51,984 nt of DNA from positions 1-51,984 of the forward strand of contig CALDNT010000188.1 in assembly GCA_937915145.1 (NCBI GenBank). Reading direction: 5' to 3'. The stretch is from an uncultured Reyranella sp. GTDB taxonomy: Bacteria; Pseudomonadota; Alphaproteobacteria; Reyranellales; Reyranellaceae. Each line of letters starts with the position of its first letter. Position 1 is the first letter of the stretch. Shown one piece after another: positions 27,327 to 36,665 of this stretch. The notes below the pieces were generated by a model. It saw only the letters and a list, made by a program, of their open reading frames with translations, did not search any database and had not been told where the DNA came from. Position numbers and translations under genes: made by a program.

Positions 27327-28100
27327 ATGACGTCGCTGCCCGACCTCACCGAACCGCAGATCCGCCGCTACGCCCGCCACATCGTGCTGCCCGAGATCGG
27401 CGGCGTCGGACAGGCGCGTCTGATCGCGGCGCGCGTGCTGGTGGTCGGCGCCGGCGGGCTTGGCGCGCCGCTGCTGCAGTATCTGGCCGCCGCCGGGATC
27501 GGCACCCTGGGCGTCATCGACGACGACAGGATCGACCTTTCCAATCTGCAGCGCCAAGTCATCCACCGCACCGCCGACGTCGGCCTTGCCAAGGTCGAAA
27601 GTGCCCGGCGCGCACTCGCCGAGATCAATCCCGAGGTGACGGTACGTCCGCATGCCGAGCGCCTGACGCCACACAATGCCGAACGCATCCTCGCTGGCTA
27701 CGACATCGTGGCCGACGGCAGCGACAACTTCGCCACGCGCTACCTGCTGAACGACGCCTGCTATCGCCTCAAAAAAATTCTGGTTTCCGCGGCGATACTA
27801 CGCTTCGACGGCCAGATCTCGACCTACAAGGCCTTTGAGGGACCGGGCCATCCCTGCCTGCGATGTATCTTTCCCGCCGCGCCCTCCGAAGATGCCGTCC
27901 CGAGCTGCGCCCAGGCAGGCGTTCTGGGCGCACTGGCGGGCACGCTGGGGGCGCTGCAGGCCACCGAAGTGGTGAAGGAAATCCTCGGCGTCGGCCGCTC
28001 GCTGTCGGGCCGGCTGCTGATGTATGACGCCCTGGCGGGCACCTTCGACGAGATGGCCATCGTCAAACGGCCGGATTGCCCGACGTGTGGTGAACGATGA
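27327..28100 (+). CDS. moeB: MoeB/ThiF-type adenylyltransferase
   Basis: A 257-residue E1-like enzyme that adenylates the C-terminal glycine of a ubiquitin-like sulfur carrier (MoaD or ThiS). It shows RYARHIVLPEIGGVGQ, the nucleotide loop VVGAGGLGAP, DDDRIDLSNLQRQ, the substrate region VADGSDNFATRYLLND, the active-site cysteine in VPSCAQAGVLG, and a zinc site made by CLRC and CPTC. It lacks the C-terminal rhodanese domain. MoeB (molybdopterin) and ThiF (thiamine) cannot be separated on sequence alone. Its stop overlaps the start of the DsrE-like gene (ATGA). Confidence 0.9.
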   Translation: MTSLPDLTEPQIRRYARHIVLPEIGGVGQARLIAARVLVVGAGGLGAPLLQYLAAAGIGTLGVIDDDRIDLSNLQRQVIHRTADVGLAKVESARRALAEINPEVTVRPHAERLTPHNAERILAGYDIVADGSDNFATRYLLNDACYRLKKILVSAAILRFDGQISTYKAFEGPGHPCLRCIFPAAPSEDAVPSCAQAGVLGALAGTLGALQATEVVKEILGVGRSLSGRLLMYDALAGTFDEMAIVKRPDCPTCGER

Positions 28101-28492
28101 AGACTCCGGAAGGTGGCTTGTCGGTGATCGTGCGCGCCGGTGACTATGAAAGCGTCCACTACGCGCTGGCGCTGGCCGCCGCGGCGCTGGCGGTCAACAA
28201 ACCCGCCGTCCTGTTCTTCACGATGAGCGGCATCCGCGCCCTGGCCGGCCCGCCGCCGGCACTCGACGACTGGGACCGCGATGCGCAGAACCGCCAGCGT
28301 GGCGTCGGCGATTTCGAAACGCTTCTGGAAGCCTGCGTCGAGCTTGGCTGCCGCTTCATCGTGTGCGAAATGGGCCTGCGCGCGCTCGACATCGACCGTG
28401 CCAGCCTGCGCACCGACGTTCCCTTCACCATCGCCGGGATCGTGACCTTGCTGGAAGAGACCAAGCCGGGCATGCACCTGCTCACCCTGTAA
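28097..28492 (+). CDS. DsrE/DsrF-family small protein
   Basis: A 131-residue alpha/beta protein of the DsrE-like peroxiredoxin/sulfur-carrier group. It opens SVIVRAGDYESVHYALALAAAAL with VNKPAVLFFTMSGIRAL following, and has cysteines in LLEACVELGCRFIVCEMGL, where the family's reactive cysteine usually lies. Members move persulfide sulfur or bind peripheral membrane partners. It overlaps moeB by four bases and so is probably translated with it, suggesting a sulfur-relay role (inference). Confidence 0.8.
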   Translation: MKTPEGGLSVIVRAGDYESVHYALALAAAALAVNKPAVLFFTMSGIRALAGPPPALDDWDRDAQNRQRGVGDFETLLEACVELGCRFIVCEMGLRALDIDRASLRTDVPFTIAGIVTLLEETKPGMHLLTL

Positions 28493-28524
28493 CGACCTCA
28501 CTCAGCAGCGATATTGGAGACTTC

Positions 28525-29502
28525 ATGACAGCCGCCGCCTTCGACGTCCTGGGAATCGGCAACGCCATCGTCGATGTCATTTCACGTTCCAGCGAGGCCT
28601 TCCTCGGCCAGCATGGCCTGGTGAAGGGCAGCATGATGCTGATCGACGAGGCGCGGGCGGAAGCCCTCTACGCCGCCATGGGCCCCGGCATCGAAGTCTC
28701 CGGCGGTTCGTGCGGCAATACCATGGCGGGCGTCGCCTCGTTCGGCGGCAAGGGCGCCTATATCGGCAAGGTGCGCAACGACCAGCTTGGCGGCGTGTTC
28801 GGCCACGACCTCAAGGCGACCGGCGTGTCGTTCGAGACCGCAAGCGCTACCGAGGGCCCCGCCACCGCGCGCTGCCTGATCCTGGTGACGCCCGACGCGC
28901 AGCGCACCATGAACACCTATCTTGGCGCCTGCACCGGCCTGGGATCGCAGGACATCGACACCAAGCGTGTGGCGTCGGCTCAGGTGACCTATGTCGAAGG
29001 CTATCTGTGGGACGCGCCGGCCGCCAAACAGGCCGTGCTGAAAGCGTTCGACGCCGCCCATGCCGCCGGCCGGCTGGTGTCGATCACACTTTCTGACTCG
29101 TTCTGCGTCCATCGCTACCGCGACGAGTTCCGCACCCTGATCCGCGACAAGGTCGACATTCTTTTCGGCAACGAGGCCGAGATCAAATCGCTCTACCAGG
29201 TCGACACTTTCGAGGAAGCCATGGAAGCGACGCGCAAGGAAGCCAGGATCGCGGCGCTGACCCGCAGCGAGAAGGGTTCCGTCGTGATCAAGGGCAGCGA
29301 GACCTACGAAGTGCCGGCCGCACCGGTGGCGAAGGTCGTCGACACCACGGGTGCAGGAGATCTCTATGCCGCCGGCTTCCTGTTCGGCTTCACGCACGCC
29401 AAGCCGCTTGCCGAGTGCGCGCGCCTGGGTGGCATCGCCGCCGCCGAAATCATCTCCCACGTCGGCGCGCGGCCCGAGCAGGCGCTGAAGGCGCTGATTT
29501 GA
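28525..29502 (+). CDS. PfkB-family carbohydrate/nucleoside kinase
   Basis: A 325-residue ribokinase-fold kinase. The N-terminal substrate region is VLGIGNAIVDVISRS, followed by SGGSCGNTMAGVASFGGKGAYIGKVRND. The C-terminal PfkB signature DTTGAGDLYAAGFLFG holds the anion hole and catalytic aspartate. The AIVDV/GGSxGN style is like adenosine kinase and related bacterial sugar kinases; the substrate is not certain. GGAG lies 7 bases before ATG 28525, so the long upstream extension of the frame is rejected. Between this gene and the AmpG-like gene sits a large palindromic element. Confidence 0.9.
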   Translation: MTAAAFDVLGIGNAIVDVISRSSEAFLGQHGLVKGSMMLIDEARAEALYAAMGPGIEVSGGSCGNTMAGVASFGGKGAYIGKVRNDQLGGVFGHDLKATGVSFETASATEGPATARCLILVTPDAQRTMNTYLGACTGLGSQDIDTKRVASAQVTYVEGYLWDAPAAKQAVLKAFDAAHAAGRLVSITLSDSFCVHRYRDEFRTLIRDKVDILFGNEAEIKSLYQVDTFEEAMEATRKEARIAALTRSEKGSVVIKGSETYEVPAAPVAKVVDTTGAGDLYAAGFLFGFTHAKPLAECARLGGIAAAEIISHVGARPEQALKALI

Positions 29503-29511
29503 GACGACAAC

Positions 29512-29647
29512 AACCTCATGCTGAGTTGGGCGGGGTAACCCCCGCCCTGTACCGCGCGCAGCGTGGGTCTCGAAGCATGGGCTACACGCGCGGTGCTGGT
29601 TCCCATGCTTCGAGACGGCTGCTTCGCAGCCTCCTCAGCATGAGGTT
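29512..29647. repeat. 136-bp composite palindromic element
   Basis: Outer arms AACCTCATGCTGAG (29512-29525) and CTCAGCATGAGGTT (29634-29647) are perfect over 14 bp. Inner arms GTCTCGAAGCATGGG (29567-29581) and CCCATGCTTCGAGAC (29602-29616) are perfect over 15 bp. A small hairpin GGGCGGGG/CCCCGCCC sits at 29528-29547. The element would fold as a branched cruciform and resembles short non-coding mobile repeats seen in alphaproteobacteria. Confidence 0.75.
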
Positions 29648-29674
29648 TATCGAACATGGAAGTCCGATAGTCTC

Positions 29675-31063
29675 ATGAGCGACGCGCAAGACCGAAGCTG
29701 GCGTGAGGCGCTGGCGACCTACACGCATCCGCGCGTCGTTACGCTGCTGTTCCTCGGCTTCTCGGCCGGGCTGCCGTTCCTGCTGGTTTTCTCGACCCTG
29801 TCGGCGTGGCTGCGCGAGTTCGGCATCAGCCGCACCGCCATCGGCTTCATAAGCTGGATCGGCATCACCTACTCCTTCAAGTTCGTATGGTCGCCGGTGG
29901 TCGATCGCGTGCCGCTGCCGCTGCTCTCGCGCTGGCTGGGGCGGCGGCGCGCCTGGATGCTGCTGGCGCAAGCCGGCATCGCCACGGGCCTGCTCGGCAT
30001 GTCGTTCTGCGACCCGCGCCTTGAACTGTGGTGGTTGGTCGTGCTGGCGCTGGTCGTCGCCTTCTCCTCGGCAACGCAGGACATCGCCCTCGATGCCTTC
30101 CGCATCGAGGCGACCGGCGAAAGCCTGCAGGGCGCAACCGCCGCCACCTACCAGCTCGGCTACCGCATCGCCGTGCTGGCCGCCGGCGCGGGCGCGCTCT
30201 ACATCGCCGAGTTCTTCTCCTGGCCAACCGCCTACCGCACGATGGCGGCCCTCGGCCTGGTCGGCATCGTCACCACCTTCATCATTTCCGAGCCCGAACG
30301 GCGCAGTGGCGCCGGCACCGCCGAGCTCGAAGGCAAGGTCGCGGCCTTTGCCGCCGGCCTCGGCGCGATGCCCGACTGGGCGCGCCAGGCTTTGATTTTC
30401 ATCTATGGGGCGATCGTCTGCCCGTTCGTGGATTTCTTCGCGCGCTACGGCTGGATGGCGGTCGTATTGCTGCTGTTCATCGGACTGTTCCGCCTCTCCG
30501 ACATCGCCATGGGCGTGATGGCGAACCCCTTCTACATCGACATGGGATTCTCGCTGTCGCAGATCGCCAACGTGTCCAAGATCTACGGCTTCGTGATGTC
30601 GATCCTGGGTGCGCTGCTGGGCGGCGCGCTGGTGTTTCGGATGAGCGCCGCGCGGCTGCTCGCGCCGGCAGTATTCCTGATCGCGGCGAGCAACCTTACC
30701 TTCGCCTGGCTCGCCTGGGTCGGCCAGCCGGATACGCTGATCCTCACGGTGGCGATCAGCATCGACAATCTGGCCGGCGGCATGTCGGGCTCGATCTTCA
30801 TCGCCTTCCTGTCGGGCCTCACCAACACCGCCTACACGGCAACGCAGTACGCGCTGTTCACCTCGATCATGACTTTGCCCGGCAAGCTGATGGGCGGTTC
30901 GTCGGGCTGGATCGTCGACCGGCTGCAGGCGGATTTCTCCGCCACCCACAAATTCGGCGGTTATGCGATCTTCTTCGTCTACACCGCCCTGCTCGGCTTG
31001 CCCGCCCTGGTGCTGGCCTTCGTGGTCCGCCGCCGCTTTGAAAAAGAAACCCCTCCTTCCTGA
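29675..31063 (+). CDS. ampG: AmpG-family MFS permease
   Basis: A 462-residue MFS protein of about 12-14 TM helices. AmpG features include THPRVVTLLFLGFSAGLPFLLVFSTLSAWL at the start, KFVWSPVVDRVPLPLLSRWLGRRRAWMLLAQ after TM2, and SSATQDIALDAFRIE. AmpG imports anhydromuropeptides (GlcNAc-anhMurNAc peptides) from the periplasm for cell-wall recycling. No ampD or ampC is nearby, so some reserve about substrate remains. The last codons (TPPS and stop) form one arm of a hairpin that has a T-tract on the opposite strand. Confidence 0.85.
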   Translation: MSDAQDRSWREALATYTHPRVVTLLFLGFSAGLPFLLVFSTLSAWLREFGISRTAIGFISWIGITYSFKFVWSPVVDRVPLPLLSRWLGRRRAWMLLAQAGIATGLLGMSFCDPRLELWWLVVLALVVAFSSATQDIALDAFRIEATGESLQGATAATYQLGYRIAVLAAGAGALYIAEFFSWPTAYRTMAALGLVGIVTTFIISEPERRSGAGTAELEGKVAAFAAGLGAMPDWARQALIFIYGAIVCPFVDFFARYGWMAVVLLLFIGLFRLSDIAMGVMANPFYIDMGFSLSQIANVSKIYGFVMSILGALLGGALVFRMSAARLLAPAVFLIAASNLTFAWLAWVGQPDTLILTVAISIDNLAGGMSGSIFIAFLSGLTNTAYTATQYALFTSIMTLPGKLMGGSSGWIVDRLQADFSATHKFGGYAIFFVYTALLGLPALVLAFVVRRRFEKETPPS

Positions 31064-31075
31064 AGGAAGGAGGGG
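31041..31075 (-). terminator. Terminator for phoB, embedded in the end of ampG
   Basis: CCCCTCCTTCC (31050-31060) and GGAAGGAGGGG (31065-31075) form an 11-bp stem with loop TGAA. On the minus strand the stem is followed by TTTCTTTTT, as in a Rho-independent terminator. The ampG stop codon lies in the loop. Confidence 0.75.
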
Positions 31076-31220
31076 CAGTAAATCGGCGTCGGGGTGCTCT
31101 CCGCGCCGGGGGTCCGGTCCGTTCCGATGCAGGGCGTGGGGTTGCCGGCCGGGAACGGACACCACCCGTTTACGGGTGCGAAGCTACAAAACCATGACTG
31201 GCGATGTGGAAAACCGGCCG

Positions 31221-31922
31221 TCAGCCCGGCGTGGCATCAAGCGCATAGCCGGCAGCGCGGACGGTGCGGATCAGGTCGGCCTGGCTGTCGCCGTTCAGCG
31301 CCATGCGCAGGCGACGGATATGGACGTCGACGGTACGGGCCTCGACATAGACGTCCTTGCCCCACACCGAGTCGAGCAACTGCTCGCGCGAGAAGACCCG
31401 GCCCGGATGTTCCATGAAGTGGCGCAGCAGGCGAAATTCGGTAGGCCCGAGGTGGAGCGGCTTGCCGGCCCGCGTCACGCGGTGAGCGACCAGGTCCATG
31501 ACGATGTCGGCATAGCCCAACGCCTCGTCGGCAAGTGCGGGACGAATGCGCCGCAGCACGGCGCGAATGCGCGCCACCAGCTCGGTCGGCGAAAATGGCT
31601 TGGGCACATAGTCGTCGGCGCCAGCGTCGAGACCGCGGACCCGGTCGCCCTCTTCGCCCCGCGCCGTCAGCATGATGATCGGCACGTTGGCCGTCGCGGT
31701 CAGCCGGCGAAGCTGGCGGCAGACCTCGATGCCCGACATCAGCGGCAGCATCCAGTCGAGCAGAATGAGGTCGGGCACGTCCTCCTGGGCCGATGCCAGC
31801 GCCTCCTCGCCATCGCCGGCGACGGCCACGCGAAACCCCGACTGCTCAAGATTGTAGCGCAGCAGCTCGACCAGCGCGGTCTCGTCCTCGACGATCAGCA
31901 CGCGCGGCTTCATCGACGACAT
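31221..31922 (-). CDS. phoB: Phosphate regulon response regulator PhoB
   Basis: A 233-residue OmpR-family regulator. The receiver domain starts KPRVLIVEDETALVELLRYNLEQSGF, the phospho-aspartate is in LILLDWMLPLMSG, and the lysine in DYVPKPFSP. The DNA-binding winged helix has LGPTEFRLLRHFMEHPGRVFSREQLLD and TVDVHIRRLRMAL. It activates pho genes by binding Pho boxes such as those at 36567-36595. The frame can extend to GTG 31964, where GTG overlaps the phoU stop, but ATG 31922 gives the normal family length. It is the last gene of pstSCAB-phoU-phoB; its kinase phoR is 15 kb away. Confidence 0.93.
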   Translation of the reverse strand: MSSMKPRVLIVEDETALVELLRYNLEQSGFRVAVAGDGEEALASAQEDVPDLILLDWMLPLMSGIEVCRQLRRLTATANVPIIMLTARGEEGDRVRGLDAGADDYVPKPFSPTELVARIRAVLRRIRPALADEALGYADIVMDLVAHRVTRAGKPLHLGPTEFRLLRHFMEHPGRVFSREQLLDSVWGKDVYVEARTVDVHIRRLRMALNGDSQADLIRTVRAAGYALDATPG

Positions 31923-31960
31923 CTGGGTGTCGCGCCTGGACGTCGCGGTACCCGCCAAAC

Positions 31961-32671
31961 TCACGGCACGTTGCCGGTCGCATAGAGCGCGGCGCTGCCC
32001 TTGGGCCGGGCTTCGTCGAAGCCATGGCCGGTGGAACGGAAGCTCACCAGTTCGGCGATGTTGGTGACATGGTCGCCGGCCCGCTCGATGTTCTTGGCCA
32101 TGAACAGAAGATGCGTGCAGGCGGTGATCGTGCGCGGATCCTCCATCATGTAGGTCAGCAATTCACGGAACAGCCCGGTGTAGACTTGGTCGATTTCCTC
32201 GTCGCGCTGCCAGACGTCGCGTGCCTTGGCGACATCGCCGTGCGCAAACGCATCGAGCACATCCTTGAGCGCCGTCCGCACCAGGCGACCCAGCCGGTCG
32301 ATGCCGTTCACGGCCGCAGTCGGCGCCGAGCCCTGCGACAGCACGATGCTGCGCTTGGCGGTGTTCTTGGCGTAGTCGGCGACGCGCTCCAGCGCCGCCG
32401 CGATCTTGATCGACGACAGGATGACGCGAAGATCGACGGCCATCGGCTGGCGCAGCGCCAACAGCCTGACGGTCTGCTCCTGCACGGCCAGATCGAGCGC
32501 ATCGACGCGGGCGTCGTCGGCGATGATCCGTTCGGCGATGTCGGTGTCGCGTTCGCGCAGCGCCACCAGCGATTGCGCCAGTTGCGCCTCGGCCAGGCCG
32601 CCCATCTCGCTGATGGTGGCGCTCAGCCGTTCCAGCTCCTCGTCGAACCGCTTCAGGGTATGCTCGGGCAT
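31961..32671 (-). CDS. phoU: Phosphate signalling protein PhoU
   Basis: A 236-residue all-helical protein with two PhoU repeats. Each has a metal-binding E/DxxxD-type stretch, for example EEIDQVYTGLFRELLTYMMEDP in the second half. Family hallmarks are AIIADDARVDALDLAVQE-like text (here IIADDARVDALDLAVQEQ) and FMAKNIERAGDHVTNIAE. PhoU links the Pst transporter state to PhoR and prevents uncontrolled phosphate uptake. It is 29 bp after pstB and overlaps a possible phoB start by four bases. Confidence 0.95.
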   Translation of the reverse strand: MPEHTLKRFDEELERLSATISEMGGLAEAQLAQSLVALRERDTDIAERIIADDARVDALDLAVQEQTVRLLALRQPMAVDLRVILSSIKIAAALERVADYAKNTAKRSIVLSQGSAPTAAVNGIDRLGRLVRTALKDVLDAFAHGDVAKARDVWQRDEEIDQVYTGLFRELLTYMMEDPRTITACTHLLFMAKNIERAGDHVTNIAELVSFRSTGHGFDEARPKGSAALYATGNVP

Positions 32672-32700
32672 GGTTCGTCCCTTCTTCTTGCCGCTGGCGA

Positions 32701-33531
32701 TCAGCCGAACCGGCCGGTGATGTAGGCCTGCGTGCGCTTGTCTTGCGGCGTCGTGAAAAGTGTCTCGGTCGCGCCGAATTCGACCAGCTCGCCGAGATAC
32801 ATGAAGGCGGTGAAATCGGAGACGCGCGCCGCCTGCTGCATATTGTGGGTAACGATGACGATCGTGTAATCCTTCTTCAGTTCGTCGATCAGCTCCTCGA
32901 TCTTGGCGGTCGAGATCGGATCAAGCGCCGAGCACGGCTCGTCGAACAGGATGACCTCGGGCTTCACCGCCACCGTGCGGGCAATGCAGAGTCGCTGCTG
33001 CTGGCCGCCGGACAGGCTCTGGCCGTTGGCCGCAAGCTTGTCTTTGACCTCGTCCCAAAGCGCCGCACGGCGCAACGCCTGCTCCACCCGGGCGTCGAGT
33101 TCGGATCGCGGCAGGCGCTCGTAGAGGCGGATGCCGAAGGCGATGTTCTCGTAGATCGTCATCGGAAACGGCGTCGGCTTCTGGAACACCATGCCGATGC
33201 GCGCCCGCAGCAGGTTGATGTCCTGGCCTTCCTTGAGAAGATTGTCGCCGTCGAAAAGGACCTCGCCGGTGGCGCGCTGGCCGGGATAGAGATCGTACAT
33301 GCGGTTGAGGACGCGCAGCAGGGTCGACTTGCCACAGCCTGACGGGCCGATGAAAGCCGTGGCTTTGTTGGCGTAGAGCGACAGGCTGATGCCCTTCAGC
33401 GCGCGACTGTCACCATAGAAGAACTCGAGATTGCGCAGCACAATCCTCTCGGTGAGCCCGGCGGTGTCGACGCTGGCATGCGCCGCGACCGGGGTGGCGA
33501 CAGTCGGGGCATGGGTAGAAGCCATGGTCAT
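32701..33531 (-). CDS. pstB: Phosphate ABC transporter ATPase PstB
   Basis: A 276-residue ABC ATPase. Walker A is GPSGCGKS, the Q-loop region [20 protein letters not shown], the ABC signature [17 protein letters not shown], Walker [14 protein letters not shown] and the H-loop [14 protein letters not shown]. The [14 protein letters not shown] opening and [11 protein letters not shown] are diagnostic of PstB. ATG 33531 overlaps the pstA stop as ATGA; a further ATG is at 33525. It powers high-affinity phosphate import and can also admit arsenate. Confidence 0.97.
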   Translation of the reverse strand: MTMASTHAPTVATPVAAHASVDTAGLTERIVLRNLEFFYGDSRALKGISLSLYANKATAFIGPSGCGKSTLLRVLNRMYDLYPGQRATGEVLFDGDNLLKEGQDINLLRARIGMVFQKPTPFPMTIYENIAFGIRLYERLPRSELDARVEQALRRAALWDEVKDKLAANGQSLSGGQQQRLCIARTVAVKPEVILFDEPCSALDPISTAKIEELIDELKKDYTIVIVTHNMQQAARVSDFTAFMYLGELVEFGATETLFTTPQDKRTQAYITGRFG

Positions 33532-34385
33532 GACGACTTTCTCGTTGAAGTGAGGGAGCGGGCAATGATGCTGAGCGCCAGCACCGTCACGGTAATGAGA
33601 AGCGCGCCGGTCCAGGCCAGGCTCTGCCATTCCTCGTAGGGCGACAGCGCGAACTGAAAGATGACCACCGGCAGGCTGGGCATCGGCGCGTTCATGTTCG
33701 TGCTCCAGAACTGGTTGTTGAGGGCCGTGAACAGCAGAGGCGCGGTCTCGCCGCTGATGCGTGCTACCGCCAGCAGGATGCCGGTGACGATACCGGCCTG
33801 GGCAGCGCGGTAGGCGATGCGGATGATCATGTGGGCGCGCGGCAGGCCGATCGAGGCCGCCGCCTCGCGTAGCGTGTCGGGCACCAGGGTCAGCATGTCC
33901 TCGGTCGTCCGCACGACGACCGGGATCACGATCACGGCCAGCGCCACGGCGCCGGCCCAGCCGGAGAAATGTCCCATCGGTGCCACCATGACCTCGTAGA
34001 CGAACAGGCCGATGACGATCGACGGTGCGCTCAGCAGGACATCGTTGATGAAACGCACGACGCTGGAGAGTTTGTCGTGGCGACCGTACTCGGCGAGGTA
34101 GGTGCCGGCGAGAACGCCGATCGGCGTGCCGATCAGCACCGCCAGGCCGGTGAGGATCAGGCTGCCGACGATGGCGTTCAGCAAGCCGCCGGCGGCGCCG
34201 GGCGGCGGCGTCATTTCGGTGAAGACCGAGAGGGAAAGACCGCCGAGGCCCTCGTAGAGCAACACGCCCAGGATCAGGACCAGCCAGCCCAGTCCCAGCG
34301 CGGTCGCCGCGAGGGCCAGCCCCTTGGCGATCACGTTGCGGCGTCGGCGGCCGGCGTAGAGTGCGTTGTTCGCGGCTTCCGGCAT
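33528..34385 (-). CDS. pstA: Phosphate ABC transporter permease PstA
   Basis: A 285-residue inner-membrane permease with six TM helices. The cytoplasmic EAA loop reads [28 protein letters not shown], which docks on PstB. Other PstA text is [24 protein letters not shown] and [16 protein letters not shown]. It pairs with PstC as the transmembrane channel. It starts 4 bp after the pstC stop and overlaps pstB. Confidence 0.96.
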   Translation of the reverse strand: MPEAANNALYAGRRRRNVIAKGLALAATALGLGWLVLILGVLLYEGLGGLSLSVFTEMTPPPGAAGGLLNAIVGSLILTGLAVLIGTPIGVLAGTYLAEYGRHDKLSSVVRFINDVLLSAPSIVIGLFVYEVMVAPMGHFSGWAGAVALAVIVIPVVVRTTEDMLTLVPDTLREAAASIGLPRAHMIIRIAYRAAQAGIVTGILLAVARISGETAPLLFTALNNQFWSTNMNAPMPSLPVVIFQFALSPYEEWQSLAWTGALLITVTVLALSIIARSLTSTRKSS

Positions 34386-34389
34386 GGGG

Positions 34390-35382
34390 CTATCCGATCC
34401 GCCGTTGCAGGCGCATCAGCATGTAACGCGCTGCAGCGAGCACGACGAAGGTGATGAGGAACAAGATCAGGCCGAGTGCGATCAGCGAGGAGGTGTAAAT
34501 GTCACCCACGGCTTCGGTGAACTCGTTGGCGATCGAGGCGGAAATCGTGGTGCCGGGCGCCAGAATCGAGGCGGAAATCTTGTGAGCATTGCCGATCACG
34601 AAGGTGACGGCCATGGTCTCGCCGAGCGCTCGGCCGAGCCCCAGCATGAAGCCGCCGATCACGCCGACGCGCGTGTAGGGCAGGATGATATTGCGAAAGA
34701 CCTCCCAGGTGGTGCAGCCGACGCCGTAGGCCGCTTCCTTCAGGACCGGCGGCACTGCATCGAACACGTCGCGCGAAATCGAGGTGATGAAGGGCAGCAC
34801 CATGATCGCCAGGATCAGGCCAGCGGTCAGCATGCCGATGCCGTAGGGCGGGCCCTCGAACACCGTGGACAGCACCGGAATGTTGCCGAAGGCGTCGATC
34901 AGAAAGGGTTGGACATAACGCTGCAGAAACGGCGCGAAGACGAACAGGCCCCAGATGCCGTAGATGATGCTGGGGATGCCGGCCAGCAGCTCGATGGCGA
35001 TACCGATCGGCCGGCGCAGCCAACCCGGGCAGAGTTCGGTCAGGAAGAAGGCGATCATCAGGCCGATCGGAACCGCGATCGCCATGGCAATGAATGAGGT
35101 GACGAGGGTGCCATAGATCGGCGCCAGGGCTCCGAATTTCTCGGTCACCGGGTTCCACGACTCGGTGGTGAAGAAGGAGAAGCCGAAGGCGCGAAAGGCC
35201 GGCGCCGAGCCGATGACGAGCGAGGCGATGACACCGCTCAGCAGCAGCAGCACCGCGATCGCCGCCGCCCGGGTCAACCCATGGAACAGCGCATCGCTCG
35301 TCCGCATGCGCCGCAGCAGGGCGGCTCTCGACGGTGTCTCGCCCGTCCGCAACTCGGCGTTGTTCAAGGTCACTTCGGACAC
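34390..35382 (-). CDS. pstC: Phosphate ABC transporter permease PstC
   Basis: A 330-residue permease with six TM helices. The EAA loop is [27 protein letters not shown]. Signatures include [27 protein letters not shown] and [17 protein letters not shown] cytoplasmic N-terminal stretch of about 30 residues precedes TM1. It is separated from pstS by 78 bp that contain a perfect GC-rich hairpin, probably controlling the ratio of binding protein to permease. Confidence 0.96.
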   Translation of the reverse strand: MSEVTLNNAELRTGETPSRAALLRRMRTSDALFHGLTRAAAIAVLLLLSGVIASLVIGSAPAFRAFGFSFFTTESWNPVTEKFGALAPIYGTLVTSFIAMAIAVPIGLMIAFFLTELCPGWLRRPIGIAIELLAGIPSIIYGIWGLFVFAPFLQRYVQPFLIDAFGNIPVLSTVFEGPPYGIGMLTAGLILAIMVLPFITSISRDVFDAVPPVLKEAAYGVGCTTWEVFRNIILPYTRVGVIGGFMLGLGRALGETMAVTFVIGNAHKISASILAPGTTISASIANEFTEAVGDIYTSSLIALGLILFLITFVVLAAARYMLMRLQRRIG

Positions 35383-35411
35383 ATTACACCTCTTCGGTGT
35401 CCCCGCTCCAA

Positions 35412-35435
35412 CCCTCCCCCGTCGCCGGGGGAGGG
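35412..35435. repeat. Perfect hairpin between pstS and pstC
   Basis: CCCTCCCCCG (35412-35421) and CGGGGGAGGG (35426-35435) form a 10-bp stem with loop TCGC. No T-tract follows on the minus strand. In transcription order it lies just after pstS, where such structures often stabilise the upstream mRNA or reduce read-through. Confidence 0.65.
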
Positions 35436-35460
35436 CCTGGGGAAAGCCTCAGCCGATCGA

Positions 35461-36507
35461 TCAATGCGTCATCGTGTAGAGCGGTTTGCCGCTCGCGTCC
35501 TTGATCTCGGCCGACCACATCTTTTCGATGTCGCCCACGACCTTGTCGGGCATCGGCACGTAGTCCAGTTCCTGGGCCATCTTGTCGCCCTTGGCATAAG
35601 ACCAGGCGAAGAATTTGAGCGCCTCGGCGGCGACCGCGGGATCCTGCGGCTTCTTGTGAATGAGGATCCAGGTGGCGGCCGTCATCGGCCACGACATGTC
35701 GCCGGGCTGGTTGGCCAGGATGACGCCGTAGCCGGGCTTGGAGTTCCAGTCGGCGTTGGCGGCAGCGGCCTGGAAGCTCTCCGAGGTCGGTGCCACGGTC
35801 TTGCCGGCCTTGTTGATCATCTTGGTGTAGGTGAGCTTGTTCTGCTTGGCGTAGGCGTACTCGACATAGCCGATCGCGCCGCGCGTCTGGGCAACATTGT
35901 TGGCGACACCTTCGTTGCCCTTGGCGCCGATGCCGCCGGGCCATTGCACCGCCGTGGCGACGCCGACCTTGGACTTCCAGTCCGGACTCACGTCGGCCAG
36001 ATAGTAGGCGAAGTTGTAGGTCGTGCCCGATCCGTCCGAGCGATGGACCACGGCAATGGCCTGGCTCGGCAACTTGGTGTTGGGGTTGAGCTTGGCGATG
36101 GCGGGATCGTCCCAGCGCTTGATCTCGGTAAGGAAGATCCTGGCGATCGTCGGACCATCGAGCGTGAGTTCGCCGGGCTTGATGCCGTCGAGATTCACGA
36201 CCGGAACGATGGCGCCCATCACCATCGGGAACTGGGCGAGGCCGGCGGCTTCGAGATCCTTGCCGGAAAGCGGCGCATCGCTGGCGCCGAAAGTCACGGT
36301 CTTGGCCTTGATCTGCTTGATGCCACCGCCCGAGCCGATCGACTGGTAGTTCAAGCCGATGCCGGTTTCTTTCTTGTAGGCGTCCGCCCACTTGGCATAG
36401 ATCGGATAGGGGAAGGTGGCGCCGGCGCCGGAAATGTCGGCGGCATGGGCCGTCCAGGACGTCAGGGCGAGCGCGGTGGCTGCCAGGGCAATTTTGGTGA
36501 TTTTCAA
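35461..36507 (-). CDS. pstS: Periplasmic phosphate-binding protein PstS
   Basis: A 348-residue binding protein. I place the start at TTG 36507, which has GGAGGAA six bases upstream and gives a normal signal peptide ([21 protein letters not shown]); the first ATG upstream (36555) would add 16 unlikely residues. The mature protein begins [22 protein letters not shown]. Phosphate-contact regions are [25 protein letters not shown] and [11 protein letters not shown]. PstS captures phosphate for PstCAB, and its selectivity also governs arsenate entry. It is the first gene of the operon, downstream of three Pho-box repeats. Confidence 0.96.
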   Translation of the reverse strand: MKITKIALAATALALTSWTAHAADISGAGATFPYPIYAKWADAYKKETGIGLNYQSIGSGGGIKQIKAKTVTFGASDAPLSGKDLEAAGLAQFPMVMGAIVPVVNLDGIKPGELTLDGPTIARIFLTEIKRWDDPAIAKLNPNTKLPSQAIAVVHRSDGSGTTYNFAYYLADVSPDWKSKVGVATAVQWPGGIGAKGNEGVANNVAQTRGAIGYVEYAYAKQNKLTYTKMINKAGKTVAPTSESFQAAAANADWNSKPGYGVILANQPGDMSWPMTAATWILIHKKPQDPAVAAEALKFFAWSYAKGDKMAQELDYVPMPDKVVGDIEKMWSAEIKDASGKPLYTMTH

Positions 36508-36566
36508 GAGTTCCTCCGTGGTGCGAGCGCGAGGCGAGTCCAGTAGGCGCCGCACATCACTCTCCT

Positions 36567-36595
36567 ATGACGGATAAATGACACTCTGATGACAG
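36567..36595 (-). promoter_or_regulatory. Pho box: three PhoB half-sites at 11-bp spacing
   Basis: On the minus strand CTGTCAT (36595-36589), GTGTCAT (36584-36578) and CCGTCAT (36573-36567) are direct repeats spaced exactly 11 bp. This is the PhoB-binding pattern. They lie 60-88 bp before the pstS start. Confidence 0.9.
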
Positions 36596-36651
36596 TCGGG
36601 CCGGGCTTGAGGATTGATAGGCGTCAACGATCCGGAAAATTTCTATTTCTA

Positions 36652-36665
36652 TATTTCCGGAAATA
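36652..36665. promoter_or_regulatory. 14-bp palindrome, candidate ArsR operator
   Basis: TATTTCCGGAAATA is a perfect palindrome 38 bp before the arsR start. CCGGAAA at 36632-36638 repeats half of it. A TTGACA at 36669 could be part of the arsR promoter. Winged-helix ArsR repressors bind such AT-rich palindromes. The region is shared with divergent pstS. Confidence 0.55.

Noticed and set aside
29582-31165. 527-codon minus-strand frame over ampG
   Set aside because: Shadow of the AmpG coding strand; highly charged repetitive composition and no plausible start signal.
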